A stretch of 64,000 nt of DNA from Pseudomonas lini (lineage in GTDB: Bacteria > Pseudomonadota > Gammaproteobacteria > Pseudomonadales > Pseudomonadaceae). Of this stretch, positions 9,089 to 18,538 are shown in pieces. The stretch is taken from NCBI RefSeq assembly GCF_001042905.1, contig NZ_JYLB01000009.1, positions 62,001 to 126,000 of the forward strand, given 5' to 3'. Numbering within the stretch: the first letter of the stretch is position 1; every line of letters starts with the position of its first letter. Made by a program: the position numbers and the translations under genes. The notes below the pieces were generated by a model. That model did no database searches. It was given only the letters and a program-made list of their open reading frames with translations, and was not told the origin of the DNA.

Positions 9089-9709
9089 ATGAAGTCAGTG
9101 CTGATTGTGGACGATCATCCGGTGGTACGCGCCGCAGTCAAAATCGTATTGGAGAAGGAGGGTTTCAAACGGATTTATGAGGCGTCCAGCGGTAGCGAGG
9201 CGTTGTCGATGCTCCGAGAGCATTCACCCACCCTGGTGGTGCTTGATCTGGTCATGCCCGAGGGCGATGGGCTGGATGTGCTGGACCGGATCAGGGCCAG
9301 TGATTGGTCATGTCTGGTACTGGTTTTCACGTCCCTGGATCCGCTGTTTTTTCAAGAGCGTTGCATGCGTGCCGGGGCCATGGCGTATGTCGCCAAGAGC
9401 AACGTCCTGAGTCAATTGCAAAAGGCCGTGCATGCGGTCATGACCGGTTACACCTATTTTGCGCGGCTGCCTTCGGGATCGCAGGACGCCCTGCAACGCA
9501 GCGAAAAACAGATGATCGACAAACTCTCCAACCGCGAACTGACCATTCTGCAATACCTGGCCCGGGGCACGAGCAACAAGGCGATTGGCGAGCTTATGCA
9601 CTTGAGTCACAAGACTGTCAGCACCTACAAGACTCGCTTGATCGAAAAACTCGGGGTGAACGCAGCGGTGCACTTGCGGGATTTTGCCAAGCGCAATCAT
9701 CTGATCTGA
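9089..9709 (+). CDS. LuxR-family response regulator (BvgA/EvgA-like)
   Basis: This is a 206-residue transcriptional regulator. The N-terminal receiver has the acidic pair DD (residues 8-9), phospho-acceptor Asp53 (VVLDLVMPEGD) and switch residues TS/K. The C-terminal GerE helix-turn-helix spans about residues 147-203 (LSNRELTILQYLARGTSNKA then TVSTYKTRLIEKLGVN). The start at 9089 follows CAGGGA. Its stop codon is directly followed by the ATG of the hybrid kinase (TGAATG), so the two are co-translated and are almost certainly cognate. The target genes are not known. Confidence 0.88.
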   Translation: MKSVLIVDDHPVVRAAVKIVLEKEGFKRIYEASSGSEALSMLREHSPTLVVLDLVMPEGDGLDVLDRIRASDWSCLVLVFTSLDPLFFQERCMRAGAMAYVAKSNVLSQLQKAVHAVMTGYTYFARLPSGSQDALQRSEKQMIDKLSNRELTILQYLARGTSNKAIGELMHLSHKTVSTYKTRLIEKLGVNAAVHLRDFAKRNHLI

Positions 9710-12700
9710 ATGAGCCTGATCATGCGCATGTTGCTGTTGGCCTTGGCACTGAGCCTTTTAACGCAGTTGCCTGCGGCGATGGCCGACGAGCCACAGCGGT
9801 TGCACCTGCTGGGGCGCTCCACGGTGGATGGCTTTCAGGTCAAGCTGGATGAAAAGGACTGGCAATGGCTACGCGATAAACGGGCCCTGCGCCTGGGAGT
9901 GACGGGGGCGGATTACCCTCCGTTCGAAGTGACGCGCCACCGCGATGAACTGGAGGGCATCACGGCCGATTACGCCGCGCTGCTGGGGCAACTGCTGCAC
10001 GTCAACATCGACGTGCTGCGTTATGCCACTCGTGAAGCCGCCATGGACGCTCTCAAACGCCAGGAGCTGGATCTGCTCGGGACATCGAACAACTTCGAGG
10101 CGGCCGACCCCGCGCTGACCCGGTCCCGAGCCTATGCCGAAGATCAGCCGATGCTGGTCACTCGACTGGACGAGAGAATGCCCGTCGACCTTGCCGGCAA
10201 ACGTATCGCCATGGTCGATGACTATTTGCAGGCGCAGACGGTTGAAGAGTTTTATCCCGATGCAAGTTTGCAGCTCTATCCCTCGGCACTCGACGCGCTC
10301 GGAGCGGTAGCGTTCGGGCCAGACGATGTGTACCTCGGCGACTTCATCAGCGCCAATTACCTGATCAACAATAATTACCTGAATAACGTTCATCTGGCGG
10401 GGCCTTCCGGTCTGGATGCCAACCCGTTCGGCTTCGCCTTGGCGTTGGACAACCCGCGTCTCAAAGACATCATCGACAAGGCTCTGGCGGCGATTCCCAT
10501 GGATCAGCGGCTGGCCATTGAGGTGCGCTGGAGTGCCGGAAAGGCCAATACGGCGGGTCAACAACAGGTGCGTTTGAGCCCCAGTGAACAACGCTGGCTG
10601 GACCGGCATCCGACGGTCACTGTCGGCGCGATCGACAACTTTGCCCCGCTGACGTTCTACGATGCCCAAGGCCGGCTCAGCGGGTTGACGGCGCAGTTGC
10701 TGACGCTGATCAGCCAGCGCAGCGGTTTGAGCTTTCAGGTGCAACGCGGACGCTCACTGGACCGGCAAATAGAGCAGCTCCAGGATGACGAGATCGACCT
10801 GTTGCCGGTGGTCACCCCCAGTACCGAGCGTGAAGACGCGTTGCTCTTTACCCGCGCCTACCTCAGCAATCCGTTTGTGCTGGTCAGTGCAACTACCCAA
10901 GGCAGCCCCAGGACGCTGGACGATCTGGCCGGTAAACGCCTGGCGATTTATCGTGGTCATCCGTTGTTCGGATTTATGCAGACCCGGGCGCCGCAGGTGC
11001 GCCTGGTCGAAGTGCAAAGCCCGGCCGAGGGCATGGAATGGGTGCTCAAGGGGCAGGCTGATGCGACGCTCAGTTCATTGATCGTCGCCCGTTACCTGAT
11101 TGCTCGGCATTACCCTGATCGTCTGCGCGTCAGCAGCACCGTGGGCGATCAACCTGCCCGTATTGCCTTGGCCACCGATCGCGGCGCGCTGGAATTGCAC
11201 TCGATTCTGAACAAGGCGTTGCTGAGCATTTCGCCTCAGGAAATGGACGACCTGGTGGCCCGCTGGAGCCATGATGTGGTGCTGGATGACAGCTATTGGC
11301 TACGCCATCGTCAGGGCATTCTTCAGGCCTTTGCCGCGGCTGGCGCCTTGCTGTTGCTCGCCTTGGGCTGGATCGCCTGGCAGCGCCGGCAGATCCGCCA
11401 GCGCCAGCAGTGGTTGCAGCAATTGCAGGATGCCAAGAACGAAGCAGAGGATGCCAACCGCGCCAAAACCACCTTTCTGGCGACCATGAGTCATGAGATC
11501 CGCACGCCGATGAGCGCCCTGATCGGCATGCTCGAACTGGCCCTGAAACGTGCCGACGAGGGCGTCACCGATCGGTCCGCCATTGAGGTAGCGTCCGATG
11601 CCGCACAACAATTGCTGGCGCTGATCGGTGACATTCTGGACATCGCCCGTATCGAGTCCGGCCATTTGTCCCTGACACCTGAGCGGGCCAATCTTCGGCG
11701 GCTGGTGGAATCGGTGTGTGGGGTTTTCGAAGGCCTTGCACGGCAGAATGAACTGGCGTGGCGCATCGATCTGGATGAACACAGCGACTGCGACGTGTTG
11801 ATCGACCCCACCCGTTTCAAGCAGGTGCTGTCCAATCTGCTGAGCAATGCGATCAAGTTCACCCGGGAGGGCGAGGTCAGCCTGACGCTGCGGGCGACGC
11901 CCGTGACGCCGGGGCATCTGGCGGTCAGTGTGCGCATTGAAGACACTGGCATTGGCATCAGCGACGTCGACCGGCAACGGTTGTTCAGCCCGTTCGCCCA
12001 AGCCGGCAATAACCTGCAGTCAGCTCGCGGCGGCTCCGGGTTGGGCCTGGTGATCAGCCGCACCCTGTGCGAAATGATGGGCGGCCGGTTACAACTCGAC
12101 AGCGTCCTCGGGCAAGGCACACAGGTCGACATCAAGCTTGAGCTGATCGCACTGCAACCGTTGCCTTCCATTGAGGCAGTGGATAGCGGGTTGCAGGTGC
12201 CGACGCGGCCATTGACGATTCTGGTGGTCGACGATCACCCGGCTAATCGATTGTTGCTTTCACGGCAACTGAGTCACCTGGGACATCGTGTTCTGGAGGC
12301 CGTAGAGGGTGCGCGGGGGCTTGAGCTGTGGCGCGAACATGAGTTCGATCTGGTGGTTACCGACTGCAATATGCCCAGACTCAGTGGTTATGAACTGGCG
12401 GGTGCAATCCGCGATGACGAGCGCGCCCAGGGATTGCCGTCGACGCTGATTCTGGGCTTTACCGCCAATGCGCAGCCCGAGGAAAAAGTCCGCTGCCTGG
12501 AGGCAGGTATGGACGACTGCCTGTTCAAACCCATCCTGCTGGCGGATTTGAGCGCATGGCTGTCGTCCAGATTTGTGAGCGAATTGCCAGAGGCGCTCGA
12601 AGAGCAATCCACGCCCGAGATGGACTTGAGTGGCCTGGAGCAATACGTCGGTGTGGACCGCACGCTGCTCGATCACCTGGTGCGCGAACTGGCGGTGACT

Positions 12701-12940
12701 AACCGCAGTGATCGGAAAAAACTGCTCCAGGCGCACGCCAATGGCAATCGCCCAGATCTGCAAGATTTGGCGCATCGCATCAAGGGGAGTGCGCGTATGG
12801 TCCGGGCGGTGCGTTTGATCGAGCATTGCGAGCAACTGGAGCGTGTCATCGATGAGGAGAACATGGTGCTGCTCGACGAAGCCGTCGATCAGCTGCAGCA
12901 CGCTATGTCATCGCTGGACAGACACTTGAACCAAGGCTGA
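9710..12940 (+). CDS. BvgS/EvgS-like hybrid sensor histidine kinase
   Basis: This 1076-residue kinase has an N-terminal signal (about residues 1-25), two tandem periplasmic Venus-flytrap (SBP_bac_3-like) domains (about 45-270 and 290-520), one membrane helix (about 535-560), a dimerisation/phospho-acceptor domain with His595 (SHEIRTP), an ATP-binding domain (NLLSNAIKFT, GSGLGLVIS), a receiver with Asp885 (VTDCNMP) and a C-terminal Hpt with His1022 (AHRIKGSARM). This is the His-Asp-His relay of BvgS/EvgS. I see no PAS domain between the helix and the kinase core. The ligand is unknown. It partners the regulator immediately upstream and ends 3 nt before the convergent dkgB. Confidence 0.9.
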   Translation: MSLIMRMLLLALALSLLTQLPAAMADEPQRLHLLGRSTVDGFQVKLDEKDWQWLRDKRALRLGVTGADYPPFEVTRHRDELEGITADYAALLGQLLHVNIDVLRYATREAAMDALKRQELDLLGTSNNFEAADPALTRSRAYAEDQPMLVTRLDERMPVDLAGKRIAMVDDYLQAQTVEEFYPDASLQLYPSALDALGAVAFGPDDVYLGDFISANYLINNNYLNNVHLAGPSGLDANPFGFALALDNPRLKDIIDKALAAIPMDQRLAIEVRWSAGKANTAGQQQVRLSPSEQRWLDRHPTVTVGAIDNFAPLTFYDAQGRLSGLTAQLLTLISQRSGLSFQVQRGRSLDRQIEQLQDDEIDLLPVVTPSTEREDALLFTRAYLSNPFVLVSATTQGSPRTLDDLAGKRLAIYRGHPLFGFMQTRAPQVRLVEVQSPAEGMEWVLKGQADATLSSLIVARYLIARHYPDRLRVSSTVGDQPARIALATDRGALELHSILNKALLSISPQEMDDLVARWSHDVVLDDSYWLRHRQGILQAFAAAGALLLLALGWIAWQRRQIRQRQQWLQQLQDAKNEAEDANRAKTTFLATMSHEIRTPMSALIGMLELALKRADEGVTDRSAIEVASDAAQQLLALIGDILDIARIESGHLSLTPERANLRRLVESVCGVFEGLARQNELAWRIDLDEHSDCDVLIDPTRFKQVLSNLLSNAIKFTREGEVSLTLRATPVTPGHLAVSVRIEDTGIGISDVDRQRLFSPFAQAGNNLQSARGGSGLGLVISRTLCEMMGGRLQLDSVLGQGTQVDIKLELIALQPLPSIEAVDSGLQVPTRPLTILVVDDHPANRLLLSRQLSHLGHRVLEAVEGARGLELWREHEFDLVVTDCNMPRLSGYELAGAIRDDERAQGLPSTLILGFTANAQPEEKVRCLEAGMDDCLFKPILLADLSAWLSSRFVSELPEALEEQSTPEMDLSGLEQYVGVDRTLLDHLVRELAVTNRSDRKKLLQAHANGNRPDLQDLAHRIKGSARMVRAVRLIEHCEQLERVIDEENMVLLDEAVDQLQHAMSSLDRHLNQG

Positions 12941-12943
12941 AGC

Positions 12944-13747
12944 TCAATCCCACTGCGGCGCAATGCCTTTGGGGCTGGTCAGCCGCTGACCGCGATCCAG
13001 GCCTGCGATCAGCGCCATGTCGGCGTCGCTCAAGGTCAGGGTGCAGGCCTGCAGATTGCTTTGCAGGTTGGCGCGTTTGGTGGAGGAAGGAATCACCGCG
13101 TGCCCCAGTTGCATGGCCCAGGCCAGCGTGACTTGGGCCGGTGTCGCCTGAAGGCGATCGGCGATCTGCTGGATGAGCGGATCCTTCAGCACTTCGCCGT
13201 AGGCCAGGGTCATGTAAGAGGTGATCTGGATGCCTTGGCTTTGGGCGAATTCGACAACCTTGCGATTTTGCAGGTACGGGTGCAGCTCGATCTGGTTGGT
13301 GGCGATGTTCTCGGCACCGATGGCAGCAGTGGCCTGTTGCATCAGGTCGACCGTGAAGTTGGACACGCCGATCTGTCGGGTCAGGCCCAGTCGTTTGGCT
13401 TCGAGCAGCGCGCCCATGAATTCTTCGACCGGCACCTGATCGTCCGGCGACGGCCAGTGGATCAGCGTCAGGTCCAGGTAATCGGTTTGCAGTTTTTTCA
13501 GGCTTTCTTTGAGGCTGTCGATCAACCGGTCTCTGGCAAAGTTGGCGACCCAGATTTTGCTGGTGATGAACAGTTCTTCACGGGCAATGCCACTGGCCGT
13601 GATGGCCTGGCCAACCTCGGCTTCGTTTTCGTAGATTTGCGCGGTATCGATGACCCGGTAGCCCAGCTCAAGACCGGTGCTCACCGAATCGATGACCACC
13701 TGGCCTTGCAGGCGAAACGTACCAAGACCGAATGCGGGGATAGACAT
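12944..13747 (-). CDS. dkgB: DkgB-type aldo/keto reductase (2,5-diketo-D-gluconate / methylglyoxal reductase)
   Basis: This is a 267-residue NADPH-dependent aldo/keto reductase, the same length as E. coli DkgB (YafB) and very similar to it along the whole chain. Visible features are the N-terminal PAFGLGTFRL, the catalytic Asp/Tyr region DTAQIYENE, the active-site Lys in SKIWV, and the cofactor-end motif IPSSTKRANLQSN. The ATG at 13747 is preferred over a TTG one codon upstream. The gene is on the minus strand downstream of the LysR gene; in E. coli yafB and the LysR gene yafC are also neighbours. Confidence 0.93.
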   Translation of the reverse strand: MSIPAFGLGTFRLQGQVVIDSVSTGLELGYRVIDTAQIYENEAEVGQAITASGIAREELFITSKIWVANFARDRLIDSLKESLKKLQTDYLDLTLIHWPSPDDQVPVEEFMGALLEAKRLGLTRQIGVSNFTVDLMQQATAAIGAENIATNQIELHPYLQNRKVVEFAQSQGIQITSYMTLAYGEVLKDPLIQQIADRLQATPAQVTLAWAMQLGHAVIPSSTKRANLQSNLQACTLTLSDADMALIAGLDRGQRLTSPKGIAPQWD

Positions 13748-13872
13748 CAATGACTCCAGGGGGTGCAGTGGGAATGAGCGGGAGTATCCCCGGCTCTACC
13801 CTTGAGAAAAACCGCTGGTTGGGCAAAGCACTGTTTACCGCAAGTCATGAATGGAGAATTGCTAAGCGCATA

Positions 13873-13983
13873 AGATCAAAAGATCGCAGCCTTCGGCAGC
13901 TCCTACCCGGGATTTTGTTCGACCGCGATATTGCGGCGTACATCGAATCTGTAGGCGCTGCCGAAGGCTGCGATCTTTTGATC
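13873..13983. repeat. REP pair of the second family (GGAGCTGCCGAAGGCTGCGATCTTTTGATC)
   Basis: Two inverted arms of the GATCAAAAGATCGCAGCC... family enclose a 44-nt spacer between the LysR gene and dkgB. The right arm has GGCGCTGCC in place of GGAGCTGCC. Confidence 0.85.
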
Positions 13984-13991
13984 TGCTGCTC

Positions 13992-14900
13992 TTAAGCAAT
14001 ATCACTACGGCTGAATTCCTCGCCCAGAAAGTCGATCAAGGTCCGCACCGACGGCAATAATCCGCGTCGTGAGGGGAAGATCGCATGCACGATCCCGCAC
14101 TTGGGCGTCCAGCCCGGCACCAGTTCCACCAGTCGGCCGGCGGCAATCTCATCGCGCACCACCACACTCGGCAGGTGGGCGATGCCGATGCCGGCGAGCA
14201 CCGCGTGACGCAAGGCCAGCAAATCGTCGGTGACCATCCGCGGGGTATGACGAATCAGCGCGCTGGCACCGTCGGCGCCGAACAATTCCCACTGATATTC
14301 ACGCTGCGCGCCACCCCAATGCACGCTCGGCAGACCGCTGAGATCAGCCGGCGTGGCCGGTGATGACAAGCGCTGCAAAAACGCCGGAATACCCACCAGG
14401 CATTGGGTGCTGTTGCCCAGTACCTTCATCACCATGTCGGTGTTTTCCAGCGGTGGAAAGCGCACTCGCAGAGCGATATCGAACCCTTCGTGGATCAGAT
14501 CGACCCGGCGGTTGGTGCTTTCGATGAACAACTCCACCAACGGGTATTTGAGCATGTAGCGGGTCAGCATCGGCCCGACCCAGGAATTCAACAGCGCGGT
14601 CGGGCAACTGATGCGCACCAGGCCCTGGGGTTCGGAGCGATTGCGTTCGATCAGTTCGGCGGCGCTCTCGGCTTCCACGCGCATGGCCAGGCAACGCTGG
14701 TAATACGCCTGGCCGATTTCGGTCAGCGAGCAATGCCGACTGCTGCGGTGCAGCAAGCGCACACCAAGGCGTTCTTCGAGCTCGGCAATGCGTCGGCTGA
14801 GCTTGGATTTGGGCATGTCCAGCGCGCGCCCGGCCGGGGCGAAACCGTGGTGTTCCACTACTTGGGTGAAGTAGTACAGGGTGTTGAGGTCTTCCACCAT
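13992..14900 (-). CDS. LysR-family transcriptional regulator
   Basis: This 302-residue LTTR has an N-terminal winged helix-turn-helix (residues about 1-60, FAPAGRALDMPKSKLSRRIA) and a C-terminal substrate-binding co-inducer domain. It is transcribed away from the pirin gene, with about 105 nt between the two starts, the usual arrangement for an LTTR that controls its divergent neighbour. It also reads toward dkgB, and the E. coli YafC-YafB pair has the same neighbours, so either gene could be a target. The inducer is unknown. Confidence 0.88.
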   Translation of the reverse strand: MVEDLNTLYYFTQVVEHHGFAPAGRALDMPKSKLSRRIAELEERLGVRLLHRSSRHCSLTEIGQAYYQRCLAMRVEAESAAELIERNRSEPQGLVRISCPTALLNSWVGPMLTRYMLKYPLVELFIESTNRRVDLIHEGFDIALRVRFPPLENTDMVMKVLGNSTQCLVGIPAFLQRLSSPATPADLSGLPSVHWGGAQREYQWELFGADGASALIRHTPRMVTDDLLALRHAVLAGIGIAHLPSVVVRDEIAAGRLVELVPGWTPKCGIVHAIFPSRRGLLPSVRTLIDFLGEEFSRSDIA

Positions 14901-15005
14901 CGTTCTCCAAATAGAACGCTAAGGCTGATTTTTGCAGTCTAGCGCAGCAAAGGCTCCGGTTTTAAGCTTTGTCCATCGCGTCACACAACAGATTTGGAGG
15001 AAAAG

Positions 15006-15872
15006 ATGAAAAACATCATCGGTATCTACACCAGCCCACGACCTCATTGGGTCGGCGACGGTTTTCCGGTTCGCACGCTGTTTTCCTACGACAACCTGGG
15101 TAAACACATCAGCCCGTTTCTGCTGCTGGATCACGCCGGTCCCGCCGAATTCACCCCGACCACCGAGCGTCGCGGCGTTGGTCAGCATCCGCACCGTGGT
15201 TTCGAAACCGTGACTATCGTTTACAAGGGCGAAGTGGAACACCGCGACTCCACCGGCAGCGGCGGCAAGATCGGCCCTGGCGATGTGCAATGGATGACCG
15301 CGGCCTCGGGGATTCTTCATGAAGAGTTCCACTCCGAAAGTTTCGCCAAGAGCGGCGGCACCCTGGAAATGGTGCAGCTGTGGGTCAACCTGCCGGCCAG
15401 GGACAAAATGGCTGAGCCCGGTTACCAGACGATTCTCGACGGTGACATCCCGAGCATCCCACTGAAGAACAACACTGGCAGCCTGCGTTTGATCGCCGGT
15501 GAGTTCGAAGGCCATAGCGGCCCGGCGCGCACCTTTACGCCGATCGACGTGTGGGACGTTCGCTTGAACGCCGGCAAATTGCTGACCCTGGATCTGCATG
15601 AAGGGCGTAACACGGCACTGGTGGTGCTGCGCGGCACGGTTCAGATCAACGGTGTGGAATTGGTTCGAGAAGGGCAGTTGGCGCTGTTCGAACGCGACGG
15701 TGATCAGCTCAGTCTGGAAGCCAATAACGACGCCGTGGTGCTGCTGCTCAGCGGCGAGCCGATCGACGAGCCCATTGTCGGCCACGGCCCGTTCGTGATG
15801 AACACCGAGCAGGAGATTCACCAGGCCTTTGCCGACTTCCAGTCGGGGCGCTTCGGCCGGATGCCCGGTTGA
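15006..15872 (+). CDS. Pirin-family bicupin
   Basis: This 288-residue pirin is a double cupin with the N-terminal metal site pattern GQHPHRGFETVTIV and a later Glu, as in YhhW/quercetinase-type pirins. Some family members oxidise quercetin and others act as redox-sensing regulators, so the role cannot be fixed from sequence. The ATG at 15006 follows a strong GGAGGA ribosome site; an upstream TTG in the same frame overlaps that site and is unlikely. It is divergent from a LysR gene and is followed by ycaC on the same strand. Confidence 0.9.
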   Translation: MKNIIGIYTSPRPHWVGDGFPVRTLFSYDNLGKHISPFLLLDHAGPAEFTPTTERRGVGQHPHRGFETVTIVYKGEVEHRDSTGSGGKIGPGDVQWMTAASGILHEEFHSESFAKSGGTLEMVQLWVNLPARDKMAEPGYQTILDGDIPSIPLKNNTGSLRLIAGEFEGHSGPARTFTPIDVWDVRLNAGKLLTLDLHEGRNTALVVLRGTVQINGVELVREGQLALFERDGDQLSLEANNDAVVLLLSGEPIDEPIVGHGPFVMNTEQEIHQAFADFQSGRFGRMPG

Positions 15873-15999
15873 AATCTTTGTTGTAACGCTGTGGCGTGCC
15901 GGGCTTGGCTGACTACGCTTGCTTGGCCGCGTTTTAACGAAATATCAGAGTTCACTCACGCCGGCCCGTTCGGCATCGATAAAAAGCGAGGATTGACCC

Positions 16000-16626
16000 A
16001 TGACTACTTCCTACAAACGTCTCGACAAGGATAACGCCGCCGTTCTGCTGGTGGATCATCAGGCGGGTTTGCTTTCTCTGGTGCGCGACATCGATCCGGA
16101 CCGTTTCAAGAATAACGTGCTGGCCCTGGCCGACCTGGCCAAGTACTTCAAGCTGCCAACGATTCTGACCACCAGTTTCGAAACCGGCCCCAATGGCCCG
16201 CTGGTGCCGGAACTCAAGGCACTGTTCCCGGACGCGCCGTACATCGCTCGCCCAGGCCAGATCAACGCCTGGGACAACGAAGATTTCGTCAAGGCGATCA
16301 AGGCTACCGGCAAGAAACAACTGATCATCGCCGGTGTGGTAACTGAAGTCTGCGTGGCATTCCCGGCGCTGTCGGCCCTGGCTGAAGGCTTCGAGGTGTT
16401 CGTGGTGACCGATGCTTCCGGCACGTTCAACGAACTGACCCGTCAATCGGCATGGGATCGCATGTCATCCTCTGGCGCCCAGCTGATGACCTGGTTCGGC
16501 CTGGCCTGTGAACTGCATCGCGACTGGCGCAACGACGTGGAAGGCCTGGCGACTCTGTTCTCCAACCACATCCCGGACTACCGCAACCTGATGACCAGCT
16601 ACAACACCCTCACCAACAGCAAGTAA
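16000..16626 (+). CDS. ycaC: YcaC-family cysteine hydrolase (isochorismatase-like)
   Basis: This 208-residue isochorismatase-fold hydrolase matches E. coli YcaC nearly end to end. The catalytic triad is visible as Asp in LLVDHQAG, a Lys in the ATGKKQ region, and Cys118 in GVVTEVCVAF. YcaC forms an octamer of two rings in P. aeruginosa crystals; its physiological substrate is unknown. It follows the pirin gene after 127 nt and could be co-regulated with it. Confidence 0.93.
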   Translation: MTTSYKRLDKDNAAVLLVDHQAGLLSLVRDIDPDRFKNNVLALADLAKYFKLPTILTTSFETGPNGPLVPELKALFPDAPYIARPGQINAWDNEDFVKAIKATGKKQLIIAGVVTEVCVAFPALSALAEGFEVFVVTDASGTFNELTRQSAWDRMSSSGAQLMTWFGLACELHRDWRNDVEGLATLFSNHIPDYRNLMTSYNTLTNSK

Positions 16627-16653
16627 ACCCTGGCAGCACATACACACATATCC

Positions 16654-16777
16654 TGTGGGAGCGGGCTTGTGTGGCGAGGGGGCTTGCCCCCGTTCGAGTG
16701 CGCAGCGCTCGCAGGTCTTGGGTCCGCTGCGCGGCCCAACGGGGGCAAGCCCCCTCGCCACACAAGCTCGCTCCCAC
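16654..16777. repeat. Nested REPIN (two families, one inside the other)
   Basis: Outer half-arms (TGTGGGAGCGGGCTTG ... CAAGCTCGCTCCCAC) enclose an inner pair of the TGTGGCGAGGGGGCTTGCCCCC family. It looks as if one REPIN inserted into, or recombined with, another. Confidence 0.85.
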
Positions 16778-16851
16778 GGTGTTTTGTGTTGTTCTGAAGA
16801 CATCAAATCCTCCTACACTGTGCCCATCCGTACTATTGCTGGAGTTGCTTG

Positions 16852-18297
16852 ATGCTGTCACTGCTTACCGATCACCCGTTGCTCAGCGCGCTGATCCTGA
16901 TCCTGATCGATCTGGCTTTGTGGCGTTTGATCGCGGCCAGCGGCAGCAACTGGAAACTGGCGGTACGGCTGGTAATTTTTTCGTTGTTCAGCGTGCTGCT
17001 GTTCAACGAAGGCTTGAACCCCATGGAGCCGGCGCCCTGGGCCGACAACGTGCCGTTGCACCTGGCAGCAACCGGTTTGCAAATTGGCTGGTGGCTGTTC
17101 GCCGCGCGCACCCTGACGGTGTTGATCGGTGCGGGGATGATGCAACGGGTCGGACACACCGGGCGCTTGTTGCAGGATCTGCTCGGCGCGGTGATTTTCC
17201 TGATCGCGGTCATCGCTGCCCTGGCATACGTGCTCGATTTGCCGGTCAAGGGCGTGCTGGCAACGTCCGGTGCGTTGGCGATCATCGTCGGCCTGGCCTT
17301 GCAAAGTACCCTCAGCGACGTGTTCTCCGGGATCGTCCTCAACACTACCAAACCCTATCAACTGGATGACTGGATCTCCATCGACGGCACCGAAGGCCGG
17401 GTCATCGACATCGACTGGCGCGCCACGCGCCTGCAAACCGCGCAAGGCAGCATGGCGGTGATTCCCAACTCGTTGGCGGCCAAGGCCAAGATCATCAACT
17501 TCAGCCGACCCAGTGACATTTTCGGGGTGTCGATCAGCTTGCAAGTAAGCCCCCATGCGCGTCCGCAAAAGGTGATCGATGCACTGGAACGGGCCGTGCA
17601 GGGCTGCCGCCTTCTGTTGAACAAACCGGCGGCGAGCGTGGCGTTGAAAAGCTCTGGCGGCGCCGGTGTGGAATACGAAATCAGCGGGTTCGTGGTCTCC
17701 ATGGACCAGAAGCGCATGGTGCGTAATCAGCTGTTTGATCTGGCGTTCCGGCACTTGCAGGCTTCGGGTATCAGCCTGTTGTCGAGCGTCGAACCCAATA
17801 CGCCCGCTACCCTGTCACGGCCGCTGGCGCTGCTGGAAAGCTCGAACATTTTCTCGACCCTGCGTCAGGAAGAGAAAGAAGCCTTTAGCCAGAACATGAC
17901 CCTGCAAACCTTCCGCGCCGGGGAAATGATCCTGTCAGCGGGGGAGGTCAGCGATCATTTGTTCATCATCGAATCAGGTGTGGTGTCGGTGGAGCTGAGC
18001 CGTGGCGGGGTCAAGTTCGAATCCGGGCGCATGGGGCCGGGCGAGGTGATTGGCGAGGCCGGGATATTGTCTGATTCGTCAGTGCCGGCGGACATCAGCG
18101 CCAAGACTTTTTGCAGTTTGTACCGGATCGAGAAGGAATACCTCAAACCGTGCCTGGAGGCGCGACACGACATCAGCGAAGCGATGAAGGCGTTACTCGA
18201 TTTCCGTTTGCACAAGGCTCAGACGTTGACTCAGGAAGTGCCGAAGGTGGTGGCGAAGAAGGGGTTTTTGCAGTGGTTGCGTAGTCGTAGCGGCTGA
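16852..18297 (+). CDS. MscS-type channel with C-terminal cyclic-nucleotide-binding-like domain
   Basis: This 481-residue inner-membrane protein has four or so N-terminal membrane helices (within about residues 1-150), an MscS pore helix and beta domain (about 130-240, GLALQSTLSDVFSGIVLN and DWISIDGTEGRV), and a cNMP-binding fold at about 340-440. This is the layout of bacterial cyclic-nucleotide-gated MscS-like (bCNG) channels. In the phosphate-binding cassette the motif reads GEVIGEAGILSDSSVPADI, which lacks the Arg that normally holds the cyclic phosphate. The ATG at 16852 is chosen over the adjacent TTG. It stands alone between two REPINs. Confidence 0.88.
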   Translation: MLSLLTDHPLLSALILILIDLALWRLIAASGSNWKLAVRLVIFSLFSVLLFNEGLNPMEPAPWADNVPLHLAATGLQIGWWLFAARTLTVLIGAGMMQRVGHTGRLLQDLLGAVIFLIAVIAALAYVLDLPVKGVLATSGALAIIVGLALQSTLSDVFSGIVLNTTKPYQLDDWISIDGTEGRVIDIDWRATRLQTAQGSMAVIPNSLAAKAKIINFSRPSDIFGVSISLQVSPHARPQKVIDALERAVQGCRLLLNKPAASVALKSSGGAGVEYEISGFVVSMDQKRMVRNQLFDLAFRHLQASGISLLSSVEPNTPATLSRPLALLESSNIFSTLRQEEKEAFSQNMTLQTFRAGEMILSAGEVSDHLFIIESGVVSVELSRGGVKFESGRMGPGEVIGEAGILSDSSVPADISAKTFCSLYRIEKEYLKPCLEARHDISEAMKALLDFRLHKAQTLTQEVPKVVAKKGFLQWLRSRSG

Positions 18298-18303
18298 TGT
18301 GTT

Positions 18304-18434
18304 GGTTGCCTGTTCCGGCCCCTTCGCGAGCAAGCCCGCTCCCACACTTGATCTTGGCCGGACACAAAACCTGTGTTCACTGAAGATCTAATGTGGGAGC
18401 GGGCTTGCTCGCGAAGAGGCCGGAACAGGCAACC
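18304..18434. repeat. REPIN with perfect 17-bp outer inverted repeat
   Basis: The REPIN arms (18323-18346 and 18392-18415) are enclosed by GGTTGCCTGTTCCGGCC (18304-18320) and its exact complement (18418-18434). It separates the channel gene from the ahpD-like gene. Confidence 0.88.
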
Positions 18435-18538
18435 CCCAATGGTCTATTGGCATCCTCAACTTCCCAATAATTGGCTATTTGTTCAACCCCACGTCGGTAT
18501 TAACGTAGCGCCAATCCCACCCGTGATTGGAGCTCACC

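Noticed and set aside
16849..16854. TTG starts placed a few codons before ATG in several genes (for example 13750, 14994, 16849, 18527, 53701)
   Set aside because: In each case the ATG just downstream has the better ribosome spacing or matches the family N terminus.
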